From positions 1 to 50,990 of the forward strand of contig JAFUPA010000021.1 of NCBI GenBank assembly GCA_017481575.1: DNA of 50,990 nt, in the 5' to 3' direction. The position numbers and the translations under genes were made by a program. Below the pieces are notes generated by a model, which had not been told where the DNA came from, made no database searches, and was given only the letters and a program-made list of their open reading frames with translations. The DNA comes from Clostridia bacterium (GTDB taxonomy: Bacteria > Bacillota > Clostridia > Oscillospirales > Acutalibacteraceae). Each line of letters starts with the position of its first letter. Positions within the stretch are counted from its first letter, which is position 1. Shown piece after piece: positions 24,220-32,238 of the stretch.

Positions 24220-25392
24220 TCACTCTAAATAGTCAACAATTTTCTTCGTCTTGCCGTTGCGGATGTAAACTCTCGGCACTCGTCTTGTAATACAACAGAG
24301 GAATTCATAGTTAAATCTGCCCGAGATTTCACCGATTTTCTCACAGGTGATGCACTCGTCGCCATCCTTGCCGACGAGCGTAACATTGTCGCCGATTGAA
24401 ACGTCGGGAATGTCGGTAACATCGACCATAAACTGATCCATACAAACCCTGCCGACGATTTTTGCACGCTTGCCGTGTATGAGCACACAGCCTTTGTTAG
24501 AAAGCTGACGTGGGTATCCGTCTGCGTAACCGACGGGTATTGTTGCAATAACTGTCGGTTTCTCGGCAACATAAGTCGAGCCGTAGCTAACGGTGTCACC
24601 CTTGTTAATTGTTTTGACGTTGATAACAACGCTGTGCAATTCCATTGCAGGCTTCACGTCAAGACTTTCCTTGTTAACCTCGTCAGAGGGGAAAAGACCG
24701 TAGGTGATAATACCGCTTCTGACCATATTAAGAAAGCCGTCCTGCATATCAATAATTGCCGCACTGTTGCAAACGTGTTTGATCGGAATGTTTATACCCA
24801 ATTTTTCTATCTTATCAACAAAATCCTTAAACCGTACAAGCTGATTGTTCATCGAAGTCTTGTCAGCCGAGTCGGCACACGCAAAGTGGGTGAAGATACC
24901 GTCAATCTCAATGTTGGAAAGCTCGGAGATTTTTCTTATCTCCTCCACACTATCGTCATTTGGAATATAGCCGATTCTGCCCATACCTGTGTCAACCTTA
25001 AGGTGGATATGAGCTGTTGTGCCCATCTGAATTGCCGCCTCGTTAAGGCTTTTTGCAATACCGTACTGGAACACGGTCAGCATAATGTCGTTTCGTATAA
25101 TAGTCTCAAACTGATTCGGGAACACAAAGTCGAGTATAAGTATCGGCTTTGTAATGCCGGCACGGCGAAGTGCAAGAGCCTCACCAACGGTTGCAACCGC
25201 AAAACCGTAAGTGCCGATTTCACTCAAAGCCTTTGTAACCTCAATCGCACCGTGACCGTAAGCATCAGCCTTGACAACGGGCATAACACGAGTGTCCTTA
25301 CCGACCTTTTTAATAATCTCCTGCGTGTTTTTGCAGATTTGGTCCAAATCAATTTTAAGATAAACTCTGTTAAGATAATCCAGACTGCTCAA
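24220..25392 (-). CDS. alr: Alanine racemase
   Basis: This 390-residue PLP enzyme interconverts L- and D-alanine for peptidoglycan. The PLP lysine lies in MPVVKADAYGHGA (about residue 40). The substrate-binding and structural motifs HLKVDTGMGRIG, FTHFACAD and VGYADGYPR are intact. The catalytic tyrosine region is ISYGST-like (TVSYGSTYVA). The C-terminal beta-barrel ends in YEFLCCITRRVPRVY, as usual. The start is set at the TTG at 25392, 7 bases after AGAGGTG; the in-frame GTG at 25401 overlaps that ribosome site. It sits 12 bases after the cyclophilin gene. Confidence 0.95.
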   Translation of the reverse strand: MSSLDYLNRVYLKIDLDQICKNTQEIIKKVGKDTRVMPVVKADAYGHGAIEVTKALSEIGTYGFAVATVGEALALRRAGITKPILILDFVFPNQFETIIRNDIMLTVFQYGIAKSLNEAAIQMGTTAHIHLKVDTGMGRIGYIPNDDSVEEIRKISELSNIEIDGIFTHFACADSADKTSMNNQLVRFKDFVDKIEKLGINIPIKHVCNSAAIIDMQDGFLNMVRSGIITYGLFPSDEVNKESLDVKPAMELHSVVINVKTINKGDTVSYGSTYVAEKPTVIATIPVGYADGYPRQLSNKGCVLIHGKRAKIVGRVCMDQFMVDVTDIPDVSIGDNVTLVGKDGDECITCEKIGEISGRFNYEFLCCITRRVPRVYIRNGKTKKIVDYLE

Positions 25393-25404
25393 AAAAAGCA
25401 CCTC

Positions 25405-26013
25405 TTAATCTATTACTTTAATTGTCTCAATAATCGGTTGTTCAGCCTTCGGAAGCTTGTCAGATTCGGGAGTGGTGTTGCAGATTTCGTCAATAACCTC
25501 CATACCCTCTGTGATGTAGCCGAAAGCGGCATAGTTTCCGTCAAGAATACCTGCTGTTGTATCGTCAAGGCAGATGAAGAACTGTGATGATGCGCTGTTG
25601 TAATCCTGTGTACGAGCCATGGAAATTACACCACGCTTGTGCTTGATGTTATTCTGTACGCCATTGCTTTCGAATTCACCCTTAATGGGGTTGTCGGAGC
25701 CGCCGTAACCGTCACCGTCGGGGTCGCCGCCCTGAAGCACAAAATCCTTGTCAAGTCTGTGGAACGGCACACCGTCATAAAATCCGCTTTCTGCAAGCGA
25801 AAGGAAGTTTTCAACAGTGATCGGTGCCTCGTCAGCGTTAAGCTCAAGCTTAACTGTGCCGTAATCCTTGATAACCATTTCAACGTGATGCAATCCGCTC
25901 ACTGTGTCAGCAACAGGATTTTTTGTGTCATCATTATTTTTGTCAGAATTACAAGCAGTAAAACCTGTAAAAATCAAAAGTAAGCATAATAAAGAACAAA
26001 TAACTTTTTTCAT
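25405..26013 (-). CDS. Lipoprotein peptidyl-prolyl cis-trans isomerase (cyclophilin type)
   Basis: This 202-residue protein has a lipoprotein signal (MKKVICSLLCLLLIF) and lipobox FTAC (Cys at about 20), so it is anchored on the outer face of the membrane. The cyclophilin domain follows, with GTVKLELNADEAPITVENF, FYDGVPFHRLDKDFVLQGGD, the active-site stretch KHKRGVISMARTQDYNSASSQ (shortened relative to eukaryotic forms) and FICLDDT. It helps fold exported proteins. The ATG at 26013 follows GAGGTG. The frame is open for 70 codons further upstream, but that part overlaps the divergent promoters and gene, so it is not coding. Confidence 0.92.
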   Translation of the reverse strand: MKKVICSLLCLLLIFTGFTACNSDKNNDDTKNPVADTVSGLHHVEMVIKDYGTVKLELNADEAPITVENFLSLAESGFYDGVPFHRLDKDFVLQGGDPDGDGYGGSDNPIKGEFESNGVQNNIKHKRGVISMARTQDYNSASSQFFICLDDTTAGILDGNYAAFGYITEGMEVIDEICNTTPESDKLPKAEQPIIETIKVID

Positions 26014-26044
26014 AATTGTACACCTCATAAATTCATTAAATATC

Positions 26045-26094
26045 ATTATAACATAACGACAAGTCATAGACAAGAAAATTTTTTGTGTTATAAT
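26045..26094. promoter_or_regulatory. Overlapping divergent promoters sharing -35 bases
   Basis: Minus strand: TTGTCT (26068-26073), 17 bp, TATAAT (26045-26050) for the cyclophilin operon. Plus strand: TAGACA (26067-26072), 16 bp, TATAAT (26089-26094) for the radical SAM gene. The two -35 boxes occupy the same bases, so polymerases would compete. Confidence 0.6.
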
Positions 26095-26115
26095 TATAAA
26101 CCGAGGTGAGTAAAA

Positions 26116-26991
26116 ATGTTTGTCTGTAATTCCTGCCCGAGGCAGTGCAATATTAACCGTGATAAAAAGCTCGGTGTCTGCGGTGTTCCTGCGGAATATA
26201 AAATTGCACGTGCGGCACTTCATTTTTGGGAAGAGCCTTGCATCAGCGGTGACAGAGGAAGCGGAACGGTTTTCTTTTCGGGCTGCTCACTGAAGTGTGT
26301 TTATTGTCAGAATTATGAAATAAGCAAAAACGCTTTCGGCAAAACGGTTTCTGAAGACCGACTTATCGAAATCTTCAAAGAACTCAAAGCGCAGGGCGCA
26401 CACAACATAAACCTTGTAAACCCCACTCATTACTCACTACAGCTTTTTGAAACACTCACAAAATATAAGCCCACCATTCCCATAGTCTGGAACACGGGCG
26501 GCTACGACAGCGTTGAAACTCTCAAAAAAGGTGAGGGTCTCGTTGACATTTATCTTACCGATATTAAATATGTAAGCGACTCTGTTTCAAAAAAGTACAG
26601 CGGTGCAGAGGATTATTTTTCTGTTGCTTCAAAAGCGGTACTTGAAATGCAAAATCAGGTAAAAGAAAACATATTTGACGGTAACGGCATAATGCAAAAA
26701 GGACTCATTGTTCGTCATCTTGTCCTGCCAGGTAACGTAAGCCAGGCAATTAAAGTTATGGATTGGGTCAAAGTAAATCTTCCCGAGGATACAATAATCA
26801 GCCTTATGAGCCAATACACTCCCTGTGGTAAAGCCGGCGAGTACCCGACAATTAACCGAACTTTAAGCGAGCGTGAATACAACATTGTCCTTAATCATGC
26901 CGAAAAGCTTGACCTTGAAAATGTTTTTATTCAGGAAAGGGATTCATCATCAACCGATTTTATCCCGGACTTTAATTTAACCGGAATATAA
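26116..26991 (+). CDS. Radical SAM protein, PflX-like (COG1313 type)
   Basis: This 291-residue protein has the radical SAM [4Fe-4S] motif CSLKCVYC (C-x3-C-x2-C, about residues 52-59), followed by the aromatic-rich QNYEIS. The N-terminal CNSCPRQCNINRDKKLGVCG forms a second cysteine cluster that often precedes this family. NLVNPTHYSLQL and IVWNTGGYDSVE are typical of PflX/COG1313 relatives of pyruvate formate-lyase activase. It probably uses SAM to generate a 5'-deoxyadenosyl radical, but its substrate is unknown and no glycyl-radical enzyme gene is nearby. The ribosome site is GAGGTGAG. Confidence 0.88.
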   Translation: MFVCNSCPRQCNINRDKKLGVCGVPAEYKIARAALHFWEEPCISGDRGSGTVFFSGCSLKCVYCQNYEISKNAFGKTVSEDRLIEIFKELKAQGAHNINLVNPTHYSLQLFETLTKYKPTIPIVWNTGGYDSVETLKKGEGLVDIYLTDIKYVSDSVSKKYSGAEDYFSVASKAVLEMQNQVKENIFDGNGIMQKGLIVRHLVLPGNVSQAIKVMDWVKVNLPEDTIISLMSQYTPCGKAGEYPTINRTLSEREYNIVLNHAEKLDLENVFIQERDSSSTDFIPDFNLTGI

Positions 26992-27057
26992 TTGTATTTG
27001 ACAATTGAGCATATAAATATTATAATATCTATAGTTGAATTTAGGAGGAAACTTAAG

Positions 27058-27732
27058 ATGAAAATTTTAAAAAAATCAACAGCTGTTTTGCTGGCACTCG
27101 TTATGATGATGTCACTTTTTGCAGTTAACGGATTTGCCGCAACAATCACAAAAATCGAAATCGTCGAGCTCCCGACACAGACAACCTTTTACCGTGGAGA
27201 CGATTGGGACTACGGCTATTGGCAGTTCCCCGAAGGTGACGGTCTCGGAACATTCGTCCCGAGAGACGGCATCATTACCTTTATGCATCAGGGCGGCTAT
27301 TTCTCAATGTATCAGGACAGAGGAATGCTCGATATGAACGGTCTTGTTGTTAAGGTAACTTATTCAAACGGTACAACAAGAAAAATAACATATAAAGAAA
27401 CTCTTAATTCAAACGGCGTTGTATCACAGAACATTCTTGCTTCACCCCAGGGCGGCGAGTATAGCCTTGGCGAGAACACAATTGAGATTTATTTTTCAGA
27501 GAATATCAATGTCTACACAACTTACAAAATCAACATTCTCGACATCATTATGGGCGATGTTGACGGCAACGGCAAGGTTAACTCAACAGACGCACTTAAG
27601 GTTTTGCAGTCCTCGGTTCAGTTAATAACACTTACTGCTGACCAGAAGAAAGTTGCAGATATGAATTCTGACGGCAAGGTCAACAGCATCGATGCTCTCA
27701 AAATTCTCCAGAAGAGCGTTGGAATGGCATAA
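27058..27732 (+). CDS. Secreted protein with type I dockerin
   Basis: This 224-residue protein has a signal peptide (MKILKKSTAVLLALVMM, cleavage after FAA) and an N-terminal domain resembling Big_3-type bacterial Ig-like folds (KIEIVELPTQTTFYRGD, then LDMNGLVVKVTYSNGTTRKI). The C-terminal type I dockerin has two calcium-loop repeats: GDVDGNGKVNSTDALKVLQ and ADMNSDGKVNSIDALKILQ. Dockerins plug into cohesins of cellulosome-type scaffolds or surface proteins. No catalytic domain is present, so it is a binding or structural subunit. The ATG at 27058 follows AGGAGGAAAC; upstream in-frame codons lie before this site. Confidence 0.88.
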   Translation: MKILKKSTAVLLALVMMMSLFAVNGFAATITKIEIVELPTQTTFYRGDDWDYGYWQFPEGDGLGTFVPRDGIITFMHQGGYFSMYQDRGMLDMNGLVVKVTYSNGTTRKITYKETLNSNGVVSQNILASPQGGEYSLGENTIEIYFSENINVYTTYKINILDIIMGDVDGNGKVNSTDALKVLQSSVQLITLTADQKKVADMNSDGKVNSIDALKILQKSVGMA

Positions 27733-27749
27733 TCAGGTTAATAAAAAAT

Positions 27750-27789
27750 CAGCGTGCTTTACTTTTTTCGTAAAGCACGCTGTGTTTTT
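27750..27789. terminator. Bidirectional terminator
   Basis: A 13-bp stem CAGCGTGCTTTAC/GTAAAGCACGCTG (27750-27762, 27770-27782) lies between the convergent dockerin gene and the thrS operon, with GTTTTTA on the plus side and an A-rich stretch (AATAAAAAAT) opposite. Confidence 0.85.
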
Positions 27790-29647
27790 ATTCCATCATC
27801 AGTTTTATAAAAAGTCCGCCTTGAACTGTGCGGTGGCGGAAGCCTACCATTTCCGACGTGTCTGCATAGTACCAGTCTGTCATCGGCACTCTTGTGCGCA
27901 TTGTGTTGTATGCATTCCACAAAAGCTCTGCAAAAAATTCAAAATCCTCTTTACTGTCTGCAAGGCAAGCCGCCCAGATAAGCCAGTCGGACTTTGTATA
28001 TTTTTCTCTTGAATCAAGCGGCACACCGTAAGGGAGAGCCTCTTTTTTGTATCGTTCAATTTCGTTCTTGAAAAACTTTTCGGGGAAAAGTCCCGTATTC
28101 CAGATTTTATCCCATACTGCATTGTACTTCAGGCTGAATGTGCCCTCTCTGTCATACGCAAGGCGGTAACTTCCGTCCGGATTTTCTGCATTTTCAATAA
28201 AGGAGTCGGCATATTCCTTTGCTGTTGCAAGGAGCTTTTCAGCCTCGTCGTTTTTGCCGAGATTTTTAAGTGTTTCTGCAAATCCCGTCATACCCATAAT
28301 CGCCTTTAACGAAAGGTTGCAGTTGTGTGCAAGGTGACCTGCAAAGTCGTCCGTACAAAGCTGATGCTCGGGGTCTTTGCCGTATTTCACAAGGTATTTG
28401 CTCCACTTTTCAAGAATGTCAAAATTCTCTTTTGCAAAGGTGTAATCACCGTCAGCCTTGCAGATTGCGGAAACAAGTATAATCATATTACCGCATTCCT
28501 CAACGGGCATCTGCCATTTAAGAGCGTTTTCGCCGTATACCTGACCGTTAACCAACGGGTACTGTCCTGCATCGTGCGGTGCAAAGTCAAATTTCCACTC
28601 ATCCGTGTTTGCGTAGCGGAAAATAGGTCTTAACATACCCTTAAGAAGCTCCGTGTTGTAAAGCAGATACATCGGTGCGCTCGGATATGTAACGTCAACC
28701 GTAGCCGCACAGCCGTTTGAGAAGCACTCCTTTGAGATGTAAAGGTTATTGCCGTCTTTGTCAACAACAAGCTTGTGTGCCGCCATAACCTGACGGTATG
28801 CAAGCATCAGAAGCTCGGCATACTTCTCGCCGCCTTTTGCTGTAGCGTCAGCAAAGAGCTTTTGTGAAAAAGCGTTACACTTTTCAAGAAGCACGTCATA
28901 TTCGTCTGCCGCTTCTTGAATAGCCTCTTCAATCGTCTTACCGCCGTTTTTCCAATATGCCTTGATGTTCTCACCGAAGTAAACTATACTTTCAATGTCG
29001 TCATAAGCAAAAAGAAAAAGAGCATCATTTTCGATTTCCTTTTCTGCATAAACAGCGTAAAGACCTTCAATAACGCCGTTGCCTGTCTTTGCTTCGCCGT
29101 TAACGGCGAGGTAGCAATAACCCCAGTCAATACGCACATCATCGCCGCTTCGCCAGAGCACCTTTTGTTCGCCGCTGCCGATTTTAACGCAGGAAAGACC
29201 GTCAATGTCAACATCCTCCGACCACGCTCTGCCTTCACCGGCTTTGTTAAGTACAAGCTCCTCGCTGACAAAAATCTTTGCAGTTACCCTGTGCTCTTTG
29301 CCGTCAATGCTCTCATAAGAAAGCTTAAGGTAAGAAACGGGACGTGAAGCGTAATACAAATCTGTCACAAGCATGGGCGAGGTGAATTTCGCAGTAAGAC
29401 GAACACCTGCATCCTCATAAACAACAGTTGTTGAAAATGTATCAGCATCAACCGAAACAACATTCATTGCTTTTTTGTCATCGTCACCGAGAAAGCGGTA
29501 AACCTTACCGTCAACACAGACGTGACCGATAATGTTATTTTCAGCCGCTGTCCAATGTGTTGTGGGTTTTTTGTTAATATTATCTGTCCATACCGAAAAA
29601 TACGGATCAACCGTAATAAGCGGTATAGAGGGCATTCTCATCTGCAT
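27788..29647 (-). CDS. Glutaminase-A-like protein (DUF4964/DUF5127/DUF4965 family)
   Basis: This 619-residue soluble protein resembles the glutaminase A group. It opens with RMPSIPLITVDPYFSVWTD, the DUF4964 signature, followed by a beta-rich DUF5127-like part (about 20-250). A helical toroid of DUF4965/DUF1793 type (about 270-600) includes LMLAYRQVMAAHKLV, CFSNGCAATVDVTYPS and FAPHDAGQYPLVNG. Members are called glutaminases from fungal GtaA, but most bacterial ones are untested and may be glycan-active. There is no signal peptide. The ATG at 29647 lies 4 bases after the previous stop and follows GAGGA. It ends the thrS operon. Confidence 0.8.
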   Translation of the reverse strand: MQMRMPSIPLITVDPYFSVWTDNINKKPTTHWTAAENNIIGHVCVDGKVYRFLGDDDKKAMNVVSVDADTFSTTVVYEDAGVRLTAKFTSPMLVTDLYYASRPVSYLKLSYESIDGKEHRVTAKIFVSEELVLNKAGEGRAWSEDVDIDGLSCVKIGSGEQKVLWRSGDDVRIDWGYCYLAVNGEAKTGNGVIEGLYAVYAEKEIENDALFLFAYDDIESIVYFGENIKAYWKNGGKTIEEAIQEAADEYDVLLEKCNAFSQKLFADATAKGGEKYAELLMLAYRQVMAAHKLVVDKDGNNLYISKECFSNGCAATVDVTYPSAPMYLLYNTELLKGMLRPIFRYANTDEWKFDFAPHDAGQYPLVNGQVYGENALKWQMPVEECGNMIILVSAICKADGDYTFAKENFDILEKWSKYLVKYGKDPEHQLCTDDFAGHLAHNCNLSLKAIMGMTGFAETLKNLGKNDEAEKLLATAKEYADSFIENAENPDGSYRLAYDREGTFSLKYNAVWDKIWNTGLFPEKFFKNEIERYKKEALPYGVPLDSREKYTKSDWLIWAACLADSKEDFEFFAELLWNAYNTMRTRVPMTDWYYADTSEMVGFRHRTVQGGLFIKLMME

Positions 29648-29651
29648 AGTT

Positions 29652-30866
29652 TTATTCCTCAATAAATTTTTTCATCATCGACGGGCCGAAGTCAACATAA
29701 ATACCCGTTGCTTTTGCTGTTTCTTCGTTTATAGACTCAATGCCGCTGTCCTTTTCTGCCGATTTTTTATAAATCATATAGGGGACAGGGTCGCTTGCGT
29801 GTGTCTTTGTAACAATCGGTGTCGGGTGGTCGGGGAGTATCATAATCTTGTAATCCTCGCCGATTTCCTCGAGACCTGAAAGAATAATCGGAAGCACCTT
29901 TTCATCAATAAGCTCAATCGCTCTTACCTTGTTTTCGGGCTCGTTTCTGTGTCCGCACTCGTCGGGAGCTTCAATGTGAACATAAACCAGGTCTGCACCG
30001 TTCTTAAGCTCATCTACGGCCGCATTTGCCTTGCCCTCGAAGTTTGTATCGATGTAGCCTGTTGCACCCTCAACCTCGGGAGTGTTCATACCTGCCGCAA
30101 TACCGATACCCTTTAAAAGGTCAACTGCGGAGATAACCGAACCCTTGATGCCGTAAAGGTCTGAAAAGAGGGGAAGCATCGGCTTTTTGCCCTCACCCCA
30201 GAGCCAGATTGAGTTTGCAGGACGCTTGCCCTCTGCAATTCTTCTCTTGTTTACGGGGTGGTCTTTGAGCAAATCATAGCTTTTTTTCATAAGCTCAACC
30301 AGCTTTTCAGCTGTTTTGGCATCTGAAAGATACGGGCCTACAACTCTGTCTGAAATATCGTGCGGAGGAGTCATATTGCCAAGCTCAACAGTACCGCCGT
30401 GGTGAATAAGACAATGGCGATAGCTTACGCCGTTGTAGAAAGTAAATTCATCGTTACCGAAATTCTCCTGAACTGTTTTGATGATTTCAGCCGCATCCGC
30501 ACTTGAAATATCACCTGCGGAGTAGTCAATCATCGTTTTATCTTCATAATTTTCTTCGTCAGAAAGTGTGACAAGATTGCAGCGAAGTGCAATGTCGTCA
30601 TCAGCCATTTTAACACCGATGCTCACAGCCTCAAGGGGTGAACGACCTGTGTAATATTTCATCGGGTCGTAACCCATAACACTCAGGTTTGCAACGTCAC
30701 TGCCGGGCTTGAGACCCTCAGCAACCGTGCGCACAAGTCCGACTTCGCCTTTCTGTGCAAGGCGGTCAAAGTTCGGCTTGTCAGCCATCATCATCGGCGT
30801 TTTGCCGTCAAAAACAGGAACGGGATAGTCAGCCATTCCGTCATATAAAATTACTGCATATTTCAT
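29652..30866 (-). CDS. ApgM-type phosphoglycerate mutase / proposed homoserine kinase
   Basis: This 404-residue alkaline-phosphatase-superfamily protein is of the archaeal-type cofactor-independent phosphoglycerate mutase group. Metal-site motifs include VILYDGMADYPV (Asp), GLKPGSDVANLSVMGYDP (Ser/Asp region), HIEAPDECGHRNEPE and ILPDHPTPI. The bacterial branch (TIGR02535) was proposed to be a homoserine kinase replacing ThrB, from genomic linkage to hom and thrC. Here it lies in the same strand block as thrS behind a threonine T-box, which fits that proposal. The ATG at 30866 follows AAGGTGA. Enzyme class is clear; mutase versus kinase role is inference. Confidence 0.85.
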   Translation of the reverse strand: MKYAVILYDGMADYPVPVFDGKTPMMMADKPNFDRLAQKGEVGLVRTVAEGLKPGSDVANLSVMGYDPMKYYTGRSPLEAVSIGVKMADDDIALRCNLVTLSDEENYEDKTMIDYSAGDISSADAAEIIKTVQENFGNDEFTFYNGVSYRHCLIHHGGTVELGNMTPPHDISDRVVGPYLSDAKTAEKLVELMKKSYDLLKDHPVNKRRIAEGKRPANSIWLWGEGKKPMLPLFSDLYGIKGSVISAVDLLKGIGIAAGMNTPEVEGATGYIDTNFEGKANAAVDELKNGADLVYVHIEAPDECGHRNEPENKVRAIELIDEKVLPIILSGLEEIGEDYKIMILPDHPTPIVTKTHASDPVPYMIYKKSAEKDSGIESINEETAKATGIYVDFGPSMMKKFIEE

Positions 30867-30881
30867 AGTAATCACCTTGGA

Positions 30882-31676
30882 TTAAAGATTTTTAAACGCT
30901 TCCATACTGCCTGCCGCACAGTCGGGGAAATTCTGACCGTCAACCATATGAGCCTCAAAGCTTATGCGACCCTCACGCTTGTCATAGCCGATTTCACGGA
31001 GTAAATCAGTTATTACGCTGTAATCCTCTCCGTCATTCGGTGCAGGGTACTGGCGTTTGTTTACCACACTTGCAACATGGATGTGAACAATGTGGTCTTT
31101 TGCTTTTCTTACGGAATCAAGACTATCCTTGTTAAAGCCGAAGTGGTAGAAATCAACAAGGATTTTTACCCACGGGCTGTCAACAGCCTCTACCACCGCC
31201 AACGATTCGTCAATAGTGTTGAGAATATTGCTCTCACCGTATGAAAGGTTTTCAAGTGCGCATACAATGCCGTATTTCTCACAAGCAGGAGCAACGTGAT
31301 TTTTCAAAAAGCAAACTAGTCTTTCGGTAGCTGTTTCGTGGCTTACTCCATCGGGGTAATTTCTTGCACCTGAAGAGCCCATAACAACAACCTTTATTCC
31401 GAGACGTTGTGCTTTTGAAAGTGCATTTTCGAGGTATTTGTCAACCTCCGCATAGTCTGCATTGTCAACCGTGAGCTTATATTCACCGGGAATCATACAG
31501 TTAGCCGCCTCGTAAGAGTATCCTTTTTCTTTTGCTTCTGCAATCAAAGCATCAATTTCTTCGTCAGAAAAATCAGACAGTTTACCGAGGTTAACCTCCT
31601 GAAAATCTGCACCTGTATTTTTAACAATTTCAGCATTGTCAAACCATCTTGTAAAACCAAAACGAAAATCAGACAT
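30882..31676 (-). CDS. TIM-barrel sugar-phosphate isomerase/epimerase
   Basis: This 264-residue protein matches the xylose-isomerase-like TIM barrel superfamily (AP_endonuc_2). Metal-binding carboxylates and histidines sit at strand ends: CALENLSYGESN (Glu), VKILVDFYHFGFN (Asp and His), HIVHIHVAS (His) and GRISFEAHM (Glu). Members isomerise or epimerise keto sugars or inositols, and the substrate is not predictable. The ATG at 31676 follows GGAG at 9 bases; the longer open frame runs into the preceding gene and is rejected. It sits between the YbaK-like gene (67-base gap with a hairpin) and the ApgM-type gene (15-base gap). Confidence 0.8.
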   Translation of the reverse strand: MSDFRFGFTRWFDNAEIVKNTGADFQEVNLGKLSDFSDEEIDALIAEAKEKGYSYEAANCMIPGEYKLTVDNADYAEVDKYLENALSKAQRLGIKVVVMGSSGARNYPDGVSHETATERLVCFLKNHVAPACEKYGIVCALENLSYGESNILNTIDESLAVVEAVDSPWVKILVDFYHFGFNKDSLDSVRKAKDHIVHIHVASVVNKRQYPAPNDGEDYSVITDLLREIGYDKREGRISFEAHMVDGQNFPDCAAGSMEAFKNL

Positions 31677-31722
31677 TTTATTCATCTCCATTGCTATTAC
31701 ATTTTGAGGTCGGATTTTATTG

Positions 31723-31746
31723 TAATGTCGTAGTTTAACGACATTA
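31723..31746 (-). other. Hairpin without T-run between YbaK-like and isomerase genes
   Basis: A perfect 9-bp stem TAATGTCGT/ACGACATTA (31723-31731, 31738-31746) includes the YbaK-like stop codon. On the minus strand it is followed by CAATAAAATCC, not a T-run, so it is unlikely to terminate strongly. It may be a processing or stability element within the operon. Confidence 0.4.
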
Positions 31747-32223
31747 CTCGTCCTGCCAGCCCTTGCAAACATCAACCCAGCCGACATAATTCTGGGCATA
31801 TTTTTCAAGGTCGGGGATAGTCATTTCAATTGCGCTGTTAGAGCTGCCGACAGCAGGGAAAACAGTCTCAAATCTCTTAAGCGACTCGTCAAGGTATGTC
31901 TTAACATTTTCCTTGATACCGAACGGGCAAACACCTCCGATAGCGTGACCGATAAGCTCGACCACTTCGTCTGGGCTCAACATCTTTGCTTTGGCAGAAA
32001 ATGTTGCCTTGTACTTTTTGTTGTCAACCTTTGCATCTCCTGCGGCAAGGATGAGTATAGCATCCTTGTCGATTTTGAAAGAAAGAGTTTTGGCAATTCG
32101 CTTGCCCTCAACGCCCACAGCCTGAGCCGCAAGCTCAACAGTCGCACTCGAAACCTCAAATTCAAGAACTTTATCTTCAAGTCCGAACTGCTTTAAATAT
32201 TCTTTACCTGCCTGAATGGACAT
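31744..32223 (-). CDS. YbaK-like aminoacyl-tRNA deacylase domain protein
   Basis: This 159-residue protein has the YbaK/ProX trans-editing fold: VEGKRIAKTLSFKIDKDA with the conserved lysine, ILILAAGDAKVDNKKYK, the GHAIGGVCPFGIKENVKTYLD loop and a late VGSSNSAIEMTIPDLEKYAQ. It differs clearly from the YbaK at 23714. Relatives deacylate Ala-, Ser-, Thr- or Cys-charged tRNAs. Its position 15 bases after thrS suggests a role in clearing mischarged tRNA(Thr), which is inference. The start has a GAGGA ribosome site. Confidence 0.82.
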   Translation of the reverse strand: MSIQAGKEYLKQFGLEDKVLEFEVSSATVELAAQAVGVEGKRIAKTLSFKIDKDAILILAAGDAKVDNKKYKATFSAKAKMLSPDEVVELIGHAIGGVCPFGIKENVKTYLDESLKRFETVFPAVGSSNSAIEMTIPDLEKYAQNYVGWVDVCKGWQDE

Positions 32224-32238
32224 TTTTAATTCCTCACT

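Noticed and set aside
24475-25587. A 370-codon open frame on the plus strand
   Set aside because: It runs antisense to alr and the cyclophilin gene, both with clear family motifs; its translation is Cys/Asn/Val-rich without domain features and lacks a ribosome site.
26014-26223. N-terminal extension of the cyclophilin frame
   Set aside because: It overlaps both divergent promoters and the radical SAM gene start; the lipoprotein signal begins at 26013 after a good ribosome site.
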